Source: an uncultured Clostridia bacterium (GTDB taxonomy: Bacteria > Bacillota > Clostridia > TANB77 > CAG-508). From it: a stretch of DNA of 59,057 bases. Location of the stretch: assembly GCA_944386685.1 (NCBI GenBank), contig CALXCA010000010.1:1-59057 (forward strand), written 5' to 3'. Below, in pieces: positions 29,915-38,141 of this stretch. The notes below the pieces were generated by a model. That model was not told the origin of the DNA. It made no database searches and was given only the letters and a program-made list of their open reading frames with translations. Each line of letters starts with the position of its first letter. Within the stretch, counting starts at the first letter, position 1. Both the position numbers and the translations under genes were made by a program.

Positions 29915-32386
29915 ATGGTCAAGATTGAAAAACTAAATAAATATTTTAATAGAAGAAAACCCAATCAAATACATATAATAAATAATGTTTCATTAGAATT
30001 AGGACAAACAGGATTAATTGCAATTCTTGGACAATCTGGAAGCGGAAAAACTACTCTTTTAAATACAATTGGTGGTTTAGATAAGGTGAATAAAGGAAAA
30101 ATTTATATAAATGGAAAGAAAATAACTAAAAGGATAACTTATACAATAGATAAAATTAGAAATGCAAATATAGGTTATATATTTCAAGATTACAAATTAA
30201 TTGAAAATATGACAGTATATAATAATGTAGCTATATCTCTAAAAATGATAGGAATTAGAAATAAAAAAGAAATAAAACAAAGAGTAGATTATGTGCTACA
30301 ATGTGTAAACATGTATAGATATAGAAATAGACCTGCAAAAATGTTATCTGGAGGAGAAAAACAAAGAGTAGCAATTGCAAGAGCAATTGTAAAAAATCCC
30401 AATATTATTCTAGCAGATGAACCAACAGGAAATCTTGATAGTAGAAATTCATTAGAAATAATGAATATTATAAAAACAATTTCCCAAAAAAGACTTGTAA
30501 TTTTAGTTACACATGAAGAAGAATTAGCAAGATTTTATGCTACTAGAATTATAGAATTTAAAAATGGACAAATTGAAAAAGATTATGAAAATACTGATAA
30601 TAAATACTTAGATTATAGACTTGACAATAAAATTTATTTAAAAGATTTTAAAAATATAGAAACCTTTGAAAAAGATAATATAAAATTGAATTTATACAGT
30701 AATAAAAATGAAAACTTAGATATTAAACTTGTTACACAAAATGGTAATATTTATATAAAAGCAGAAAACAAAAAAGTAGAAGTTGTAGATGAAAATTCAA
30801 TAATTGAATTTGTAGATGAACATTATAAAAAGATTGATAAAAGTATATACCAAGAATTTCAATTTGATATAGAAAATAACAAAAAGAAGCCAAAATATAA
30901 ATCAATATATGGCATTTTTAAATCATTATTTCAAGGATTTAAAAAGATTGGAAATTATACTGTTATAAAGAAAATGCTATTAATTGGATATTTTGCTTCT
31001 GCGATGTTTATAATGTATTCAATGAGTAGTATATTTGCATCATTTAGAATAGATGATAAAGATTTTATTACCAAAAATAAAAATTATTTACAAGTTAATA
31101 GTGGAAAGATTGATATTAATAAATATTTACAATTAGAAAAACAAGAAGATATTGATTATATAATTCCAGGAGACAGTTTAGTTAGGCTGAAAATGAAATT
31201 TGATGATTATTATCAAACTTCAAAAAATTTTATAAATATTTCTGGCTCTCTTTCAAGTATAGATGAATTAAAAAATGAAGATATAATTTATGGTAGATTG
31301 TCTGAGAATCAATATGAAGTTGTATTAGATAGAATTGTAATTGATAGAATTTCTGGTGTGGCGTCAACAGATGGTACATCATATTATGGAGGAAATTCTG
31401 TTATAACTCAAGTTGGTATTAAACAAGTTCAAGATATATTAGACAAAAAAATTTCGATAGATTATTTAAAGGATTTTACTGTAGTTGGTATAGTTGATAA
31501 AGGTAGTCCTTCAATATATATGAATAAAGATAATTTCATAAATGTTTTAAATAATACTTCTAGTAATAATGAAAATTTCACTTTTGGTTTTATAAATTCA
31601 GAACAAAATACTTCTGAAAAAGTTGAAGATTATAATTTGTTTTTAGATGATATTACATTAGAAAAAGGTAGATTTCCTACAAATGATTATGAAGTTATTG
31701 TTAACATTGCAAACAAAGATGAAATGAAATTAAATAAAACAATAGATACTCAAATTAATGATGTTAATTTAAAAGTAGTTGGATATTATGAAAGTAAAAC
31801 AAATATACAAAATTATTTGGTAAATAATAATACAGTTAAATATAGTGTTTTATCAAATAATGAAAGCTTTACAATATATCCAAAAAATAAAGAATTAGTT
31901 TATAATAGGTTAAAAAATGAAGAAAATTTGAATATAATAGATAATTATGAATATGATAAACAACAATATATTGAAAGTCAAAAAGAAGAGGTAAAAAGTA
32001 ATCTCATTTTTGTTGGAATTATACTTTGTATATCTTTAATTGAAATATATTTAATGATGAGATCTTCATTCTTATCTAGAATAAAAGAAATTGGAATTTT
32101 AAGAGCAATTGGAGTAAAAAGAATGGATATATATAGAATGTTTATAGGAGAGATATTTGCAATTACTAGTGTTGCAAGTTTAACTGGAATTTTGTTTATG
32201 GCTTATGTTTTAAATGTTTTGGCTAATTATTTTGGAATACAAAATATGTATATTATTAATTTTACTGTTATAGGATTAAGTATTTTGATTGTTTATGTTT
32301 TTAATTTAATAGTTGGATTATTACCAGTGGCTAAAGTTTTAAGAAAAACACCAGCTAGTATTTTGGCAAGACATGATGTAGGATAA
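29915..32386 (+). CDS. ABC exporter, ATPase-FtsX permease fusion (second of pair)
   Basis: An 823-aa paralogue of the previous gene in the same architecture. ATPase: GQSGSGKTT (~42), LSGGEKQR (~144), ILADEPTGNLD. A basic linker with a TM helix near 350 (MLLIGYFASAMFIMYSMSS) is followed by a large extracytoplasmic region and three C-terminal TM helices with the FtsX signature LRAIGVKRMDIYRMFIGE. The ribosome-binding site GAGGAGGTG lies inside the end of the upstream gene, so translation is coupled. It ends before a strong terminator. Confidence 0.9.
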   Translation: MVKIEKLNKYFNRRKPNQIHIINNVSLELGQTGLIAILGQSGSGKTTLLNTIGGLDKVNKGKIYINGKKITKRITYTIDKIRNANIGYIFQDYKLIENMTVYNNVAISLKMIGIRNKKEIKQRVDYVLQCVNMYRYRNRPAKMLSGGEKQRVAIARAIVKNPNIILADEPTGNLDSRNSLEIMNIIKTISQKRLVILVTHEEELARFYATRIIEFKNGQIEKDYENTDNKYLDYRLDNKIYLKDFKNIETFEKDNIKLNLYSNKNENLDIKLVTQNGNIYIKAENKKVEVVDENSIIEFVDEHYKKIDKSIYQEFQFDIENNKKKPKYKSIYGIFKSLFQGFKKIGNYTVIKKMLLIGYFASAMFIMYSMSSIFASFRIDDKDFITKNKNYLQVNSGKIDINKYLQLEKQEDIDYIIPGDSLVRLKMKFDDYYQTSKNFINISGSLSSIDELKNEDIIYGRLSENQYEVVLDRIVIDRISGVASTDGTSYYGGNSVITQVGIKQVQDILDKKISIDYLKDFTVVGIVDKGSPSIYMNKDNFINVLNNTSSNNENFTFGFINSEQNTSEKVEDYNLFLDDITLEKGRFPTNDYEVIVNIANKDEMKLNKTIDTQINDVNLKVVGYYESKTNIQNYLVNNNTVKYSVLSNNESFTIYPKNKELVYNRLKNEENLNIIDNYEYDKQQYIESQKEEVKSNLIFVGIILCISLIEIYLMMRSSFLSRIKEIGILRAIGVKRMDIYRMFIGEIFAITSVASLTGILFMAYVLNVLANYFGIQNMYIINFTVIGLSILIVYVFNLIVGLLPVAKVLRKTPASILARHDVG

Positions 32387-32462
32387 AAATAAAAAAATAT
32401 AGAACAAATTGAGTTTTCGATTGTAATGAAAAAATCTCAATGGGATAGCAATTGTATAAATG

Positions 32463-32497
32463 AAAAACACTACAAAAAACTTTCGTAGTGTTTTTTT
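32463..32497. terminator. Bidirectional rho-independent terminator
   Basis: AAAAACACTAC / GTAGTGTTTTTTT, an 11-bp stem with a T7 tract on the plus strand and an A-run upstream that acts as the T-run on the minus strand. It sits between the ABC pair and the convergent minus-strand gene, so it serves both. Confidence 0.85.
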
Positions 32498-32534
32498 CTT
32501 GTATAGGAAAAATCAAGTTGTGTGAGAATAAATT

Positions 32535-33125
32535 TTATTGAAGAGTATATTCTTCAATATTAGGAGACTGAACATCTTTATCTGTTACAGTATCAAAACT
32601 ATATTTTATGTTAAATTCATCATCATCTGATTTACTATAAACTAATAATCCAGTTTCTTTGTTGATGTATTCAGTTATACTAAGCATTTTTAAGCTATAA
32701 CATTTTTGGTTATCATATTCTTTTGATGTAATGATACATATTGGTAAAAAAGCTACTGTAAATTTTGTAGAATATGAAGCCAACTGACTATTATGCATTG
32801 CTAAACCAACTGTACTTGTAAAATATGTTTTGGAACTTGGAATAAAAGTATATCCGTTATTAATTGAATAGTCTTTCCAAAGAATAATTTCTGGTGAATC
32901 ATTTTTGTTTTTTGTTATTTCTGCTTTTATAATATTACCATTTCTCCAATATTCCTCATTGTGATTATTTCCCTGTAAAAAATAGTACAGATTATCTTCA
33001 TTTGCGAGAGTATTTGCATTTGTTTTTATAATTTTATTTAAAATACTTAGTTTATAAATTACAGATATGATATATAATAATACAATTATTGCTATAATAA
33101 TTAATAAAATTTTCTTTTTTTTCAT
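32535..33125 (-). CDS. Membrane-anchored protein of unknown function
   Basis: A 196-aa protein with a basic N-terminus (MKKKK) and one TM or signal-anchor helix (residues ~5-24). The soluble part is rich in beta-type sequence and ends acidic. The fragments YINKETGLLVYSKSDDDEF and KYSFDTVTDKDV vaguely recall LolA-like fold lipoproteins, which describe a residue conversion by 'x-x-T-G-L-L-V'; this is only an impression. AGGAAGGAG precedes the ATG. It is convergent to the ABC pair and shares their terminator. Confidence 0.6.
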   Translation of the reverse strand: MKKKKILLIIIAIIVLLYIISVIYKLSILNKIIKTNANTLANEDNLYYFLQGNNHNEEYWRNGNIIKAEITKNKNDSPEIILWKDYSINNGYTFIPSSKTYFTSTVGLAMHNSQLASYSTKFTVAFLPICIITSKEYDNQKCYSLKMLSITEYINKETGLLVYSKSDDDEFNIKYSFDTVTDKDVQSPNIEEYTLQ

Positions 33126-33236
33126 TTTTATATTACTCCTTCCTAGCTACAAATCTGATTGACAAAAAATATTTCTTAATCATACCTCTCACTTAAATAT
33201 ATCATTATATTATTTTTTTTGCAAGTTTGTTTTTTA

Positions 33237-33269
33237 TTCCTAGCACATTAATAGTGCTAGGAAGTTTTT
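33237..33269. terminator. Terminator-like palindrome
   Basis: TTCCTAGCAC-ATTAATA-GTGCTAGGAA followed by GTTTTT, with TTTTTT before it. It lies upstream of the minus-strand gene and has no plus-strand gene directly ahead, so it may shield yccF from read-through. Confidence 0.6.
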
Positions 33270-33302
33270 GTATATAAAAAACTACATTAAAATAATTAAA
33301 AA

Positions 33303-33388
33303 AATTATGGAAAAAAATATAAATTAGTAGTAAAATAAATATATCATTAGTTGAAATAGTTAAATAACTAATGTAGAAAAAATTACAT
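33303..33388 (+). repeat. Leader of yccF, duplicated at 27244-27326
   Basis: Near-identical 85-bp block shared with the pseudogene locus. It includes the inverted repeat CATTAGTT (33345-33352) / AACTAATG (33366-33373), a possible regulator site or leader hairpin. Confidence 0.75.
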
Positions 33389-33483
33389 GAAAAAATAGCT
33401 GTATAAAATTATTTACAATAAAAGAATAAACAAAAAAGTTGGAATTTATGGAATTTTAACTAAACAAATAAAGGAGAAATACT

Positions 33484-33843
33484 ATGAGTTTTTTAGGTAA
33501 TATATTATGGTTTATTTTTGGAGGCTTTTTAAGCGGGCTTTCTTGGATTATTGCAGGAATTTTGTGTTGCATAACTATTATTGGAATCCCTCTTGGATTA
33601 CAATGCTTTAAATTTGCTTCTTTGGCTTTTGCACCATTTGGGAAAGAAATTGAATATGGAGGTGGAGCACCTTCGTTTTTAGCAAATGTTATTTGGCTAA
33701 TATTTTGTGGATTACCAATGGCAATTGAAAATTTTGTAATTGGATGTATATGGTGCATTACTTTTATAGGAATTCCTTTTGGTTTGCAATTCTTCAAAAT
33801 TGCAAAATTATCTCTTGCACCTTTTGGAGCAGAGATAAGATAG
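33484..33843 (+). CDS. YccF domain protein
   Basis: A 119-aa membrane protein made of two similar halves. Each half has a hydrophobic helix pair and the family's repeated signature: CITIIGIPLGLQCFKFASLAFAPFG split across residues ~29-53, and CITFIGIP with FGLQFFKIAKLSLAPFG near 91-116. YccF (DUF307) proteins are small inner-membrane proteins of unknown function. AAAGGAGA precedes the ATG. The 3' part, leader and trailing hairpin of this locus recur as a decayed copy at 27244-27534. Confidence 0.88.
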   Translation: MSFLGNILWFIFGGFLSGLSWIIAGILCCITIIGIPLGLQCFKFASLAFAPFGKEIEYGGGAPSFLANVIWLIFCGLPMAIENFVIGCIWCITFIGIPFGLQFFKIAKLSLAPFGAEIR

Positions 33844-33907
33844 AGAATAATATTTAGCTGATCTTTTATTTTAAATTCGTTTTTACAGCATTTTTATGTA
33901 ATTTTGG

Positions 33908-33931
33908 GGAGAGTAGCAATGCTATTCTCTC
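33908..33931 (+). terminator. Hairpin after yccF
   Basis: GGGAGAGTAGC-AAT-GCTATTCTCTC, then TTAAATATTTTTT. It is the counterpart of the hairpin at 27504-27534 but has a better T-tract. Confidence 0.6.
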
Positions 33932-34083
33932 TTAAATATTTTTTAATAAAATATAAATTAAAGAGAGTTTATTCAATTTTAAAAAGTGAATTTTTATAAC
34001 AAAAAGTAATTACTATCTTTATTTACAAAAGGTATTATATGGTATATAATATAAAAAATTAAATCAAAAAGGAGTGAAAAAAT

Positions 34084-34503
34084 TTGAGTTTTACATTTGA
34101 AAGAAAAATCAATTATTATGAAACAGACAGAATGGGAGTAGTACACCACTCAAATTATATTAGATTTTTAGAAGAAGCAAGATGTTCTTGGCTAGAAAGT
34201 GTAGGAATGCCATTTTCACTATTAGAAGAAAATGGAATAACAATTCCTGTTTTAGGTGTAAGTTGTGAATATAAATATCATGTTACATTTGGAGATACCA
34301 TAATAATAACACCTTTTGTAAAAGAATACACAGGAGTAAGAATGACAGTAGGGTATGATGTAAAAGACAAAAAAACAGGAAAAACAGTACTTATTGGAGA
34401 AACAAAGCATTGTTTTACTAACATAGAATTAAGACCAATAAACTTAAAAAAACATGCAAAAGAATTTAGTGATAAATTCGAAAATCTATTAGAAAAAAAG
34501 TAA
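34084..34503 (+). CDS. Acyl-CoA thioesterase, YbgC/4HBT family
   Basis: A 139-aa hotdog-fold thioesterase. The N-terminal catalytic motif is INYYETDRMGVVHHSNYIRF (the aspartate-containing YxxTDxMGVVHHxNY pattern of 4HBT enzymes) near residues 9-28, followed by ARCSWLESVG. It starts at TTG 34084, seven bases after AAGGAGTG; no nearby ATG fits. It hydrolyses acyl-CoA or acyl-ACP thioesters; the chain-length preference is unknown. The following copZ is 60 bp away and unrelated. Confidence 0.88.
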   Translation: MSFTFERKINYYETDRMGVVHHSNYIRFLEEARCSWLESVGMPFSLLEENGITIPVLGVSCEYKYHVTFGDTIIITPFVKEYTGVRMTVGYDVKDKKTGKTVLIGETKHCFTNIELRPINLKKHAKEFSDKFENLLEKK

Positions 34504-34514
34504 ATATTAAAACA

Positions 34515-34529
34515 GCAGAATAATTCTGC
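34515..34529. promoter_or_regulatory. 15-bp palindrome ahead of the copper genes
   Basis: GCAGAAT-A-ATTCTGC, perfectly symmetric, 35 bp before the copZ start. It could be an operator for a copper repressor or a small hairpin. It does not match the CopY box (TACAnnTGTA), so the link to copper control rests on position only. Confidence 0.35.
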
Positions 34530-34564
34530 ACAAATTTGTAATTTAAGAAAGGAATGTGATTAAA

Positions 34565-34771
34565 ATGAAAGAAACAATAATAAATGTAAAAGGTATGGTA
34601 TGTAATGGATGTGAAAATAGAGTTAAAAATGCTCTAAAAACAATAGATGGAGTAGAAGAAGTAGAGGCAAATTACACAAATGGAATAGTAAAAGTAACAT
34701 CAAAAGACGAAGTTGAAGAAAGCACTCTAAAAGATAAAATTGAAGACATTGGATTTGAAGTTGAAAAATAA
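34565..34771 (+). CDS. copZ: Copper chaperone CopZ (HMA domain)
   Basis: A 68-aa single heavy-metal-associated domain. The Cu(I)-binding motif MVCNGC (GMVCNGCENRV) lies near residues 11-16 and the beta-alpha-beta-beta-alpha-beta fold is complete (VEEVEANYTNGIVKVTS). The ATG at 34565 is preferred: AAAGGA lies 11 bases upstream, whereas the GTG at 34556 is only two bases from it. It hands Cu(I) to the P-type ATPase encoded 32 bp downstream. Confidence 0.9.
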   Translation: MKETIINVKGMVCNGCENRVKNALKTIDGVEEVEANYTNGIVKVTSKDEVEESTLKDKIEDIGFEVEK

Positions 34772-34803
34772 TCTCAAGGCATTTAGAAAGGAATAAAATA
34801 AAA

Positions 34804-37000
34804 ATGAAAAAAATTATTTTATCAATTGATGGAATGACGTGTAGTGCCTGTTCAAACGGATTAGAAAAATATTTAAACAAACAAAATGGAGTTTATAATG
34901 CATCAGTTAATTTAGTAATGGCAAATGCAACTGTAGATTATGATGAAAATATTTTAAATCAAGAAAAAATAGAAGAATTTGTAAAACAAGCAGGGTTCAA
35001 GAGCTTAGGAGAATTTAAAGAAATTAAATTTGAAGAAAAAAGTAAAAAAGAAAAAATAAAATTTATTGTATTTACTATTTTAGCAATAGTTCTAATGTAT
35101 ATATCAATGGGACATATGATAAATTTACCAACAATCCCATTTCTTGATCCTCACACAAATTCTACAAACTATATGATTAGTTTACTAATTTTAACTATAT
35201 GCTTTATGTGGTATGGATTTGATATTTTAAAAAACGGATACAAAAATTTAATACACAAAACACCCAATATGGACACCTTAGTAGGAATAGGTGTTATAAC
35301 AAGCTTTTTATATAGTTTATATAATATGTATTTAGTATTGGCTGGAGACCATACACAAGTTATGAATTTATATTTTGAGTCTGCAAGTATAGTAATTTAT
35401 TTTATAAAACTTGGCAGATATATTGATGGACTTAGTAAAGACAAAACAAAAGAAGCAATACAAAAATTAGTAAAAATTACCCCAAATACAGCAGTAATAA
35501 AAGTAAACGGAGTAGAAAAACAAGTAACACTTGATGAAATACATAAAGGAGACATTGTTGTATCAAAAGCAGGAGAAAAAATTGCAGTAGATGGAGAAAT
35601 AATAACTGGGAAAGCACATTTAGATGAATCATTTATAACAGGAGAAAGTAAGCCAGCATCTAAAGAAGTTGGAAGCAAAGTAATTGCTGGAAGCTTAAAT
35701 TATGATGGATATATTGAATATAAAGCAGAAAAAATAGGAAGAGAATCTACTGTATCTGAAATTGTAAGATTAGTTGTTGAAGCTAGTAACACAAAAGCAC
35801 CAATAGCAAAAATAGCAGATAAAGTATCTGGATATTTTGTGCCAGCAGTAATTGCTATAGCAATTGTTACATTTTTTGCATATTTAGTCATTGGAAAAGA
35901 TATTGGAACTGCTATAACAACATTTGTAACAGTATTAGTTGTAGCCTGTCCATGTAGTTTAGGATTAGCAACACCTCTTGCAATAGTTGTAAGTGAAGGA
36001 AAATGTGCATCAAACGGAATTTTAATAAAGAAAAGTGAAATTTTAGAAAATGCACAAAAAGTAAACACAATAGTTTTTGACAAAACAGGAACTTTAACAT
36101 ATGGAAAACTAAAAATAGCAGAAGTAATCAATTATAGTTCTCTTGAACAAAATAGCTTATTACAACTAGCTCGGAAGCATAGAAAGTAAATCAACACATC
36201 CAATAGGAAAAGCATTTACAGATTATTTAGAAGAAAATAAAATTAGTGTATTAGATGTACAGGAATTTGAAAATATTGTTGGTCTAGGAATAACAGGAAA
36301 AATAAATCAAGAAAAGATATTACTAGGAAACTCAAAAATAATAGAAAAATACAATATCAAAAATAATCATTTAGAAGATGAAAAAAAATTAGCAGAAAAA
36401 GGAAATAGCATTATTTATGTAGTAAAAGACAAAGAAATATTAGGTATCATTGGAGTAAATGATGTAATAAGAGAAGAAAGCAAAGAAGTTATAGAACAAT
36501 TATCTAAGATGAAAATAGAAACAATTATGCTAACAGGAGACAACAAAGAAACTGCAGAAAAAATAGCAAAAGAAATAGGAATAACAAAAGTAATATCTAA
36601 TGTATTACCAGCAGAAAAAACAAACACAATAAAAGAATTAAAACAACAAAACAAATTTGTAATGATGTGTGGAGATGGAATAAATGACAGTCCAGCACTT
36701 GCAAATGCAGATATTGGAATAAGTGTAAATAGTGGAACAGATATAGCAATGGATTCTTCAGAAGTAATATTAACAAATAATGACTTAAACAGTATTATAA
36801 AATTAATAAATATCAGCAAAAAAACAATACGAAATATCAAACAAAATCTATTCTGGGCGTTTTTCTATAACTGTTTAATGATACCAATAGCAATTGGAAT
36901 ATTAAAACCAATAGGAATTTCAATAAATCCAATGATAGCAAGTGTAGCCATGGTATTAAGCAGTATTACAGTAATACTAAATGCACTAAGACTTAGATAA
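34804..37000 (+). pseudogene. copA: Copper-exporting P1B-type ATPase CopA, frameshifted
   Basis: Two frames together encode a complete ~731-aa P1B ATPase. Frame one (34804-36189) has the N-terminal HMA domain with GMTCSACSNG, the A-domain FITGESKPASKE, the CPC metal site in VACPCSLGLATP and DKTGTLT, then drifts into RKHRK and stops. The other frame resumes at 36173 with GSIESKSTHPIGKAF (the SxHP nucleotide-site motif), then MLTGDNKETAEKIA, GDGINDSPALANADIG and the last TM helices, ending at 37000. Deleting one base at ~36172 (the C in GCTCGG) restores the gene. The break is not in a homopolymer, so real decay is plausible. If so, copper export would be lost while copZ remains. Confidence 0.9.
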
Positions 37001-37028
37001 ATTAGTGCATGTTCTATTTTTGCTTTTT
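36981..37028 (+). terminator. Terminator of the copZ-copA unit
   Basis: ATGCACTAA (36981-36989) pairs with TTAGTGCAT (37002-37010) across the copA stop codon, followed by GTTCTATTTTTGCTTTTTTT. Confidence 0.7.
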
Positions 37029-37060
37029 TTATTTTTAATATGGTAAAATTTAATTGTTTA

Positions 37061-37069
37061 TGTTATACT
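37061..37069 (+). promoter_or_regulatory. Extended -10 promoter for the CtkA-like kinase gene
   Basis: TG-T-TATACT, 30 bp before the ATG at 37099; no clear -35. The ribosome-binding site is GAGTGGAGGAAG. Confidence 0.4.
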
Positions 37070-37098
37070 TTTAATATACAAAGAGTGGAGGAAGAAAA

Positions 37099-37965
37099 AT
37101 GATTGATTTTACTAATGCAATAGAACAACTTAATAGTTATAGAGGATCAGAAAAAAAGAAGACTTTAATATATAATGATCATAAATATTTAGTCAAATTT
37201 CCAGATCCAATTAGAGAGAAAAATAAGAATATATCATATATAAATAATGCTTTTTCTGAATACATTGGAAGTAACATATTTAAAATTGTAGGAATAAAAA
37301 CGCAAAATACAATACTAGGAAAATATCAATATAATGGAAAAGAAAAAATTGTATGTGCTTGTGAAGACTTTACAGATGAAAAACATGTTTTATATGAATT
37401 TGAAAATTTAGCACTAAGTACTAATCCAGACAAAAAAATTGAAACTGAATTAAATGATATAATGGAAGTTATAGAAGAAAGCAAAATGATAAATAATATA
37501 GAAACAAAAGAAAAATTTTGGGATATGTTTGTAATAGATAGCTTAATAGGAAATACAGATAGACATAATGGAAATTGGGGATTTTTATTAAACAAGACAA
37601 CAGGAAAAGTTAGTTTTTCTCCAATATATGATTGTGGCTCTTGCTTAAATCCTATGTTAGAAGATGAAGAAATAGAGAATATGAGCCAAATAGAACTTAA
37701 AAATCTAGCAATAAACTGTTATTCTTGTATAAAAGAAAATGGAAAGAAAATAAATTATATGTCATATATAAGACAAATGCAAAATGAAGAATGTAATAAT
37801 GCTATAAAGAGATTATTTAGCAATATTAATATAGAAGAAATTAACAAATTTATTGATAATATAGAATGTATATCAAATATAAGAAAAGACTTTTACAAAA
37901 ATATTATAGAACAAAGATATGAAATTATAAAAATTGTCATAGCAAAAATATTGACATTAACTTAG
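37099..37965 (+). CDS. CtkA/HipA-like protein kinase
   Basis: A 288-aa protein of the HipA/CtkA kinase superfamily. The catalytic loop IGNTDRHNGNWGFLL (residues ~152-166; D and N in place) and the metal-binding PIYDCGSCLN (~175-184) are clear, with the nucleotide-binding lysine region in KYLVKFPDP. The short length and absence of an N-terminal HipA_N couple or HipB antitoxin point to the stand-alone CtkA type rather than a toxin-antitoxin pair. The substrate is unknown. Confidence 0.8.
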   Translation: MIDFTNAIEQLNSYRGSEKKKTLIYNDHKYLVKFPDPIREKNKNISYINNAFSEYIGSNIFKIVGIKTQNTILGKYQYNGKEKIVCACEDFTDEKHVLYEFENLALSTNPDKKIETELNDIMEVIEESKMINNIETKEKFWDMFVIDSLIGNTDRHNGNWGFLLNKTTGKVSFSPIYDCGSCLNPMLEDEEIENMSQIELKNLAINCYSCIKENGKKINYMSYIRQMQNEECNNAIKRLFSNINIEEINKFIDNIECISNIRKDFYKNIIEQRYEIIKIVIAKILTLT

Positions 37966-38046
37966 ATATAGAGAAAATCCAAATGAAAGTTGGGAAAACT
38001 TTTCATTACTTTCCAAAAGACTGATAAAGAATATTAGTTGAAAAAA

Positions 38047-38132
38047 GTGCCGATTCTATTTTTAGCAATTGCTAAAAATAGAACCGGAACTAAATTTACA
38101 ACAAGGGAAAAAAGAGAACCGGCACCAAATTG
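38047..38132. repeat. Family B palindromic cluster next to fbp
   Basis: A 44-bp palindrome (38047-38090) centred on GCAATTGC with arms starting GTGCCGATTCTA and ending TAGAACCGGAAC (two mismatches in 22). It is followed by a separate inverted unit GGGAAAAAAGAGAACCGG at 38105-38132 (reverse of the GGTGCCGGTTCTC-T unit). It ends nine bases from the fbp stop codon, so it may end the converging transcripts. Confidence 0.7.
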
Positions 38133-38141
38133 ACCAAATTT

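Noticed and set aside
37099..37965. HipBA toxin-antitoxin pair
   Set aside because: No HipB-type HTH gene is adjacent, and the short form matches stand-alone CtkA-like kinases better.
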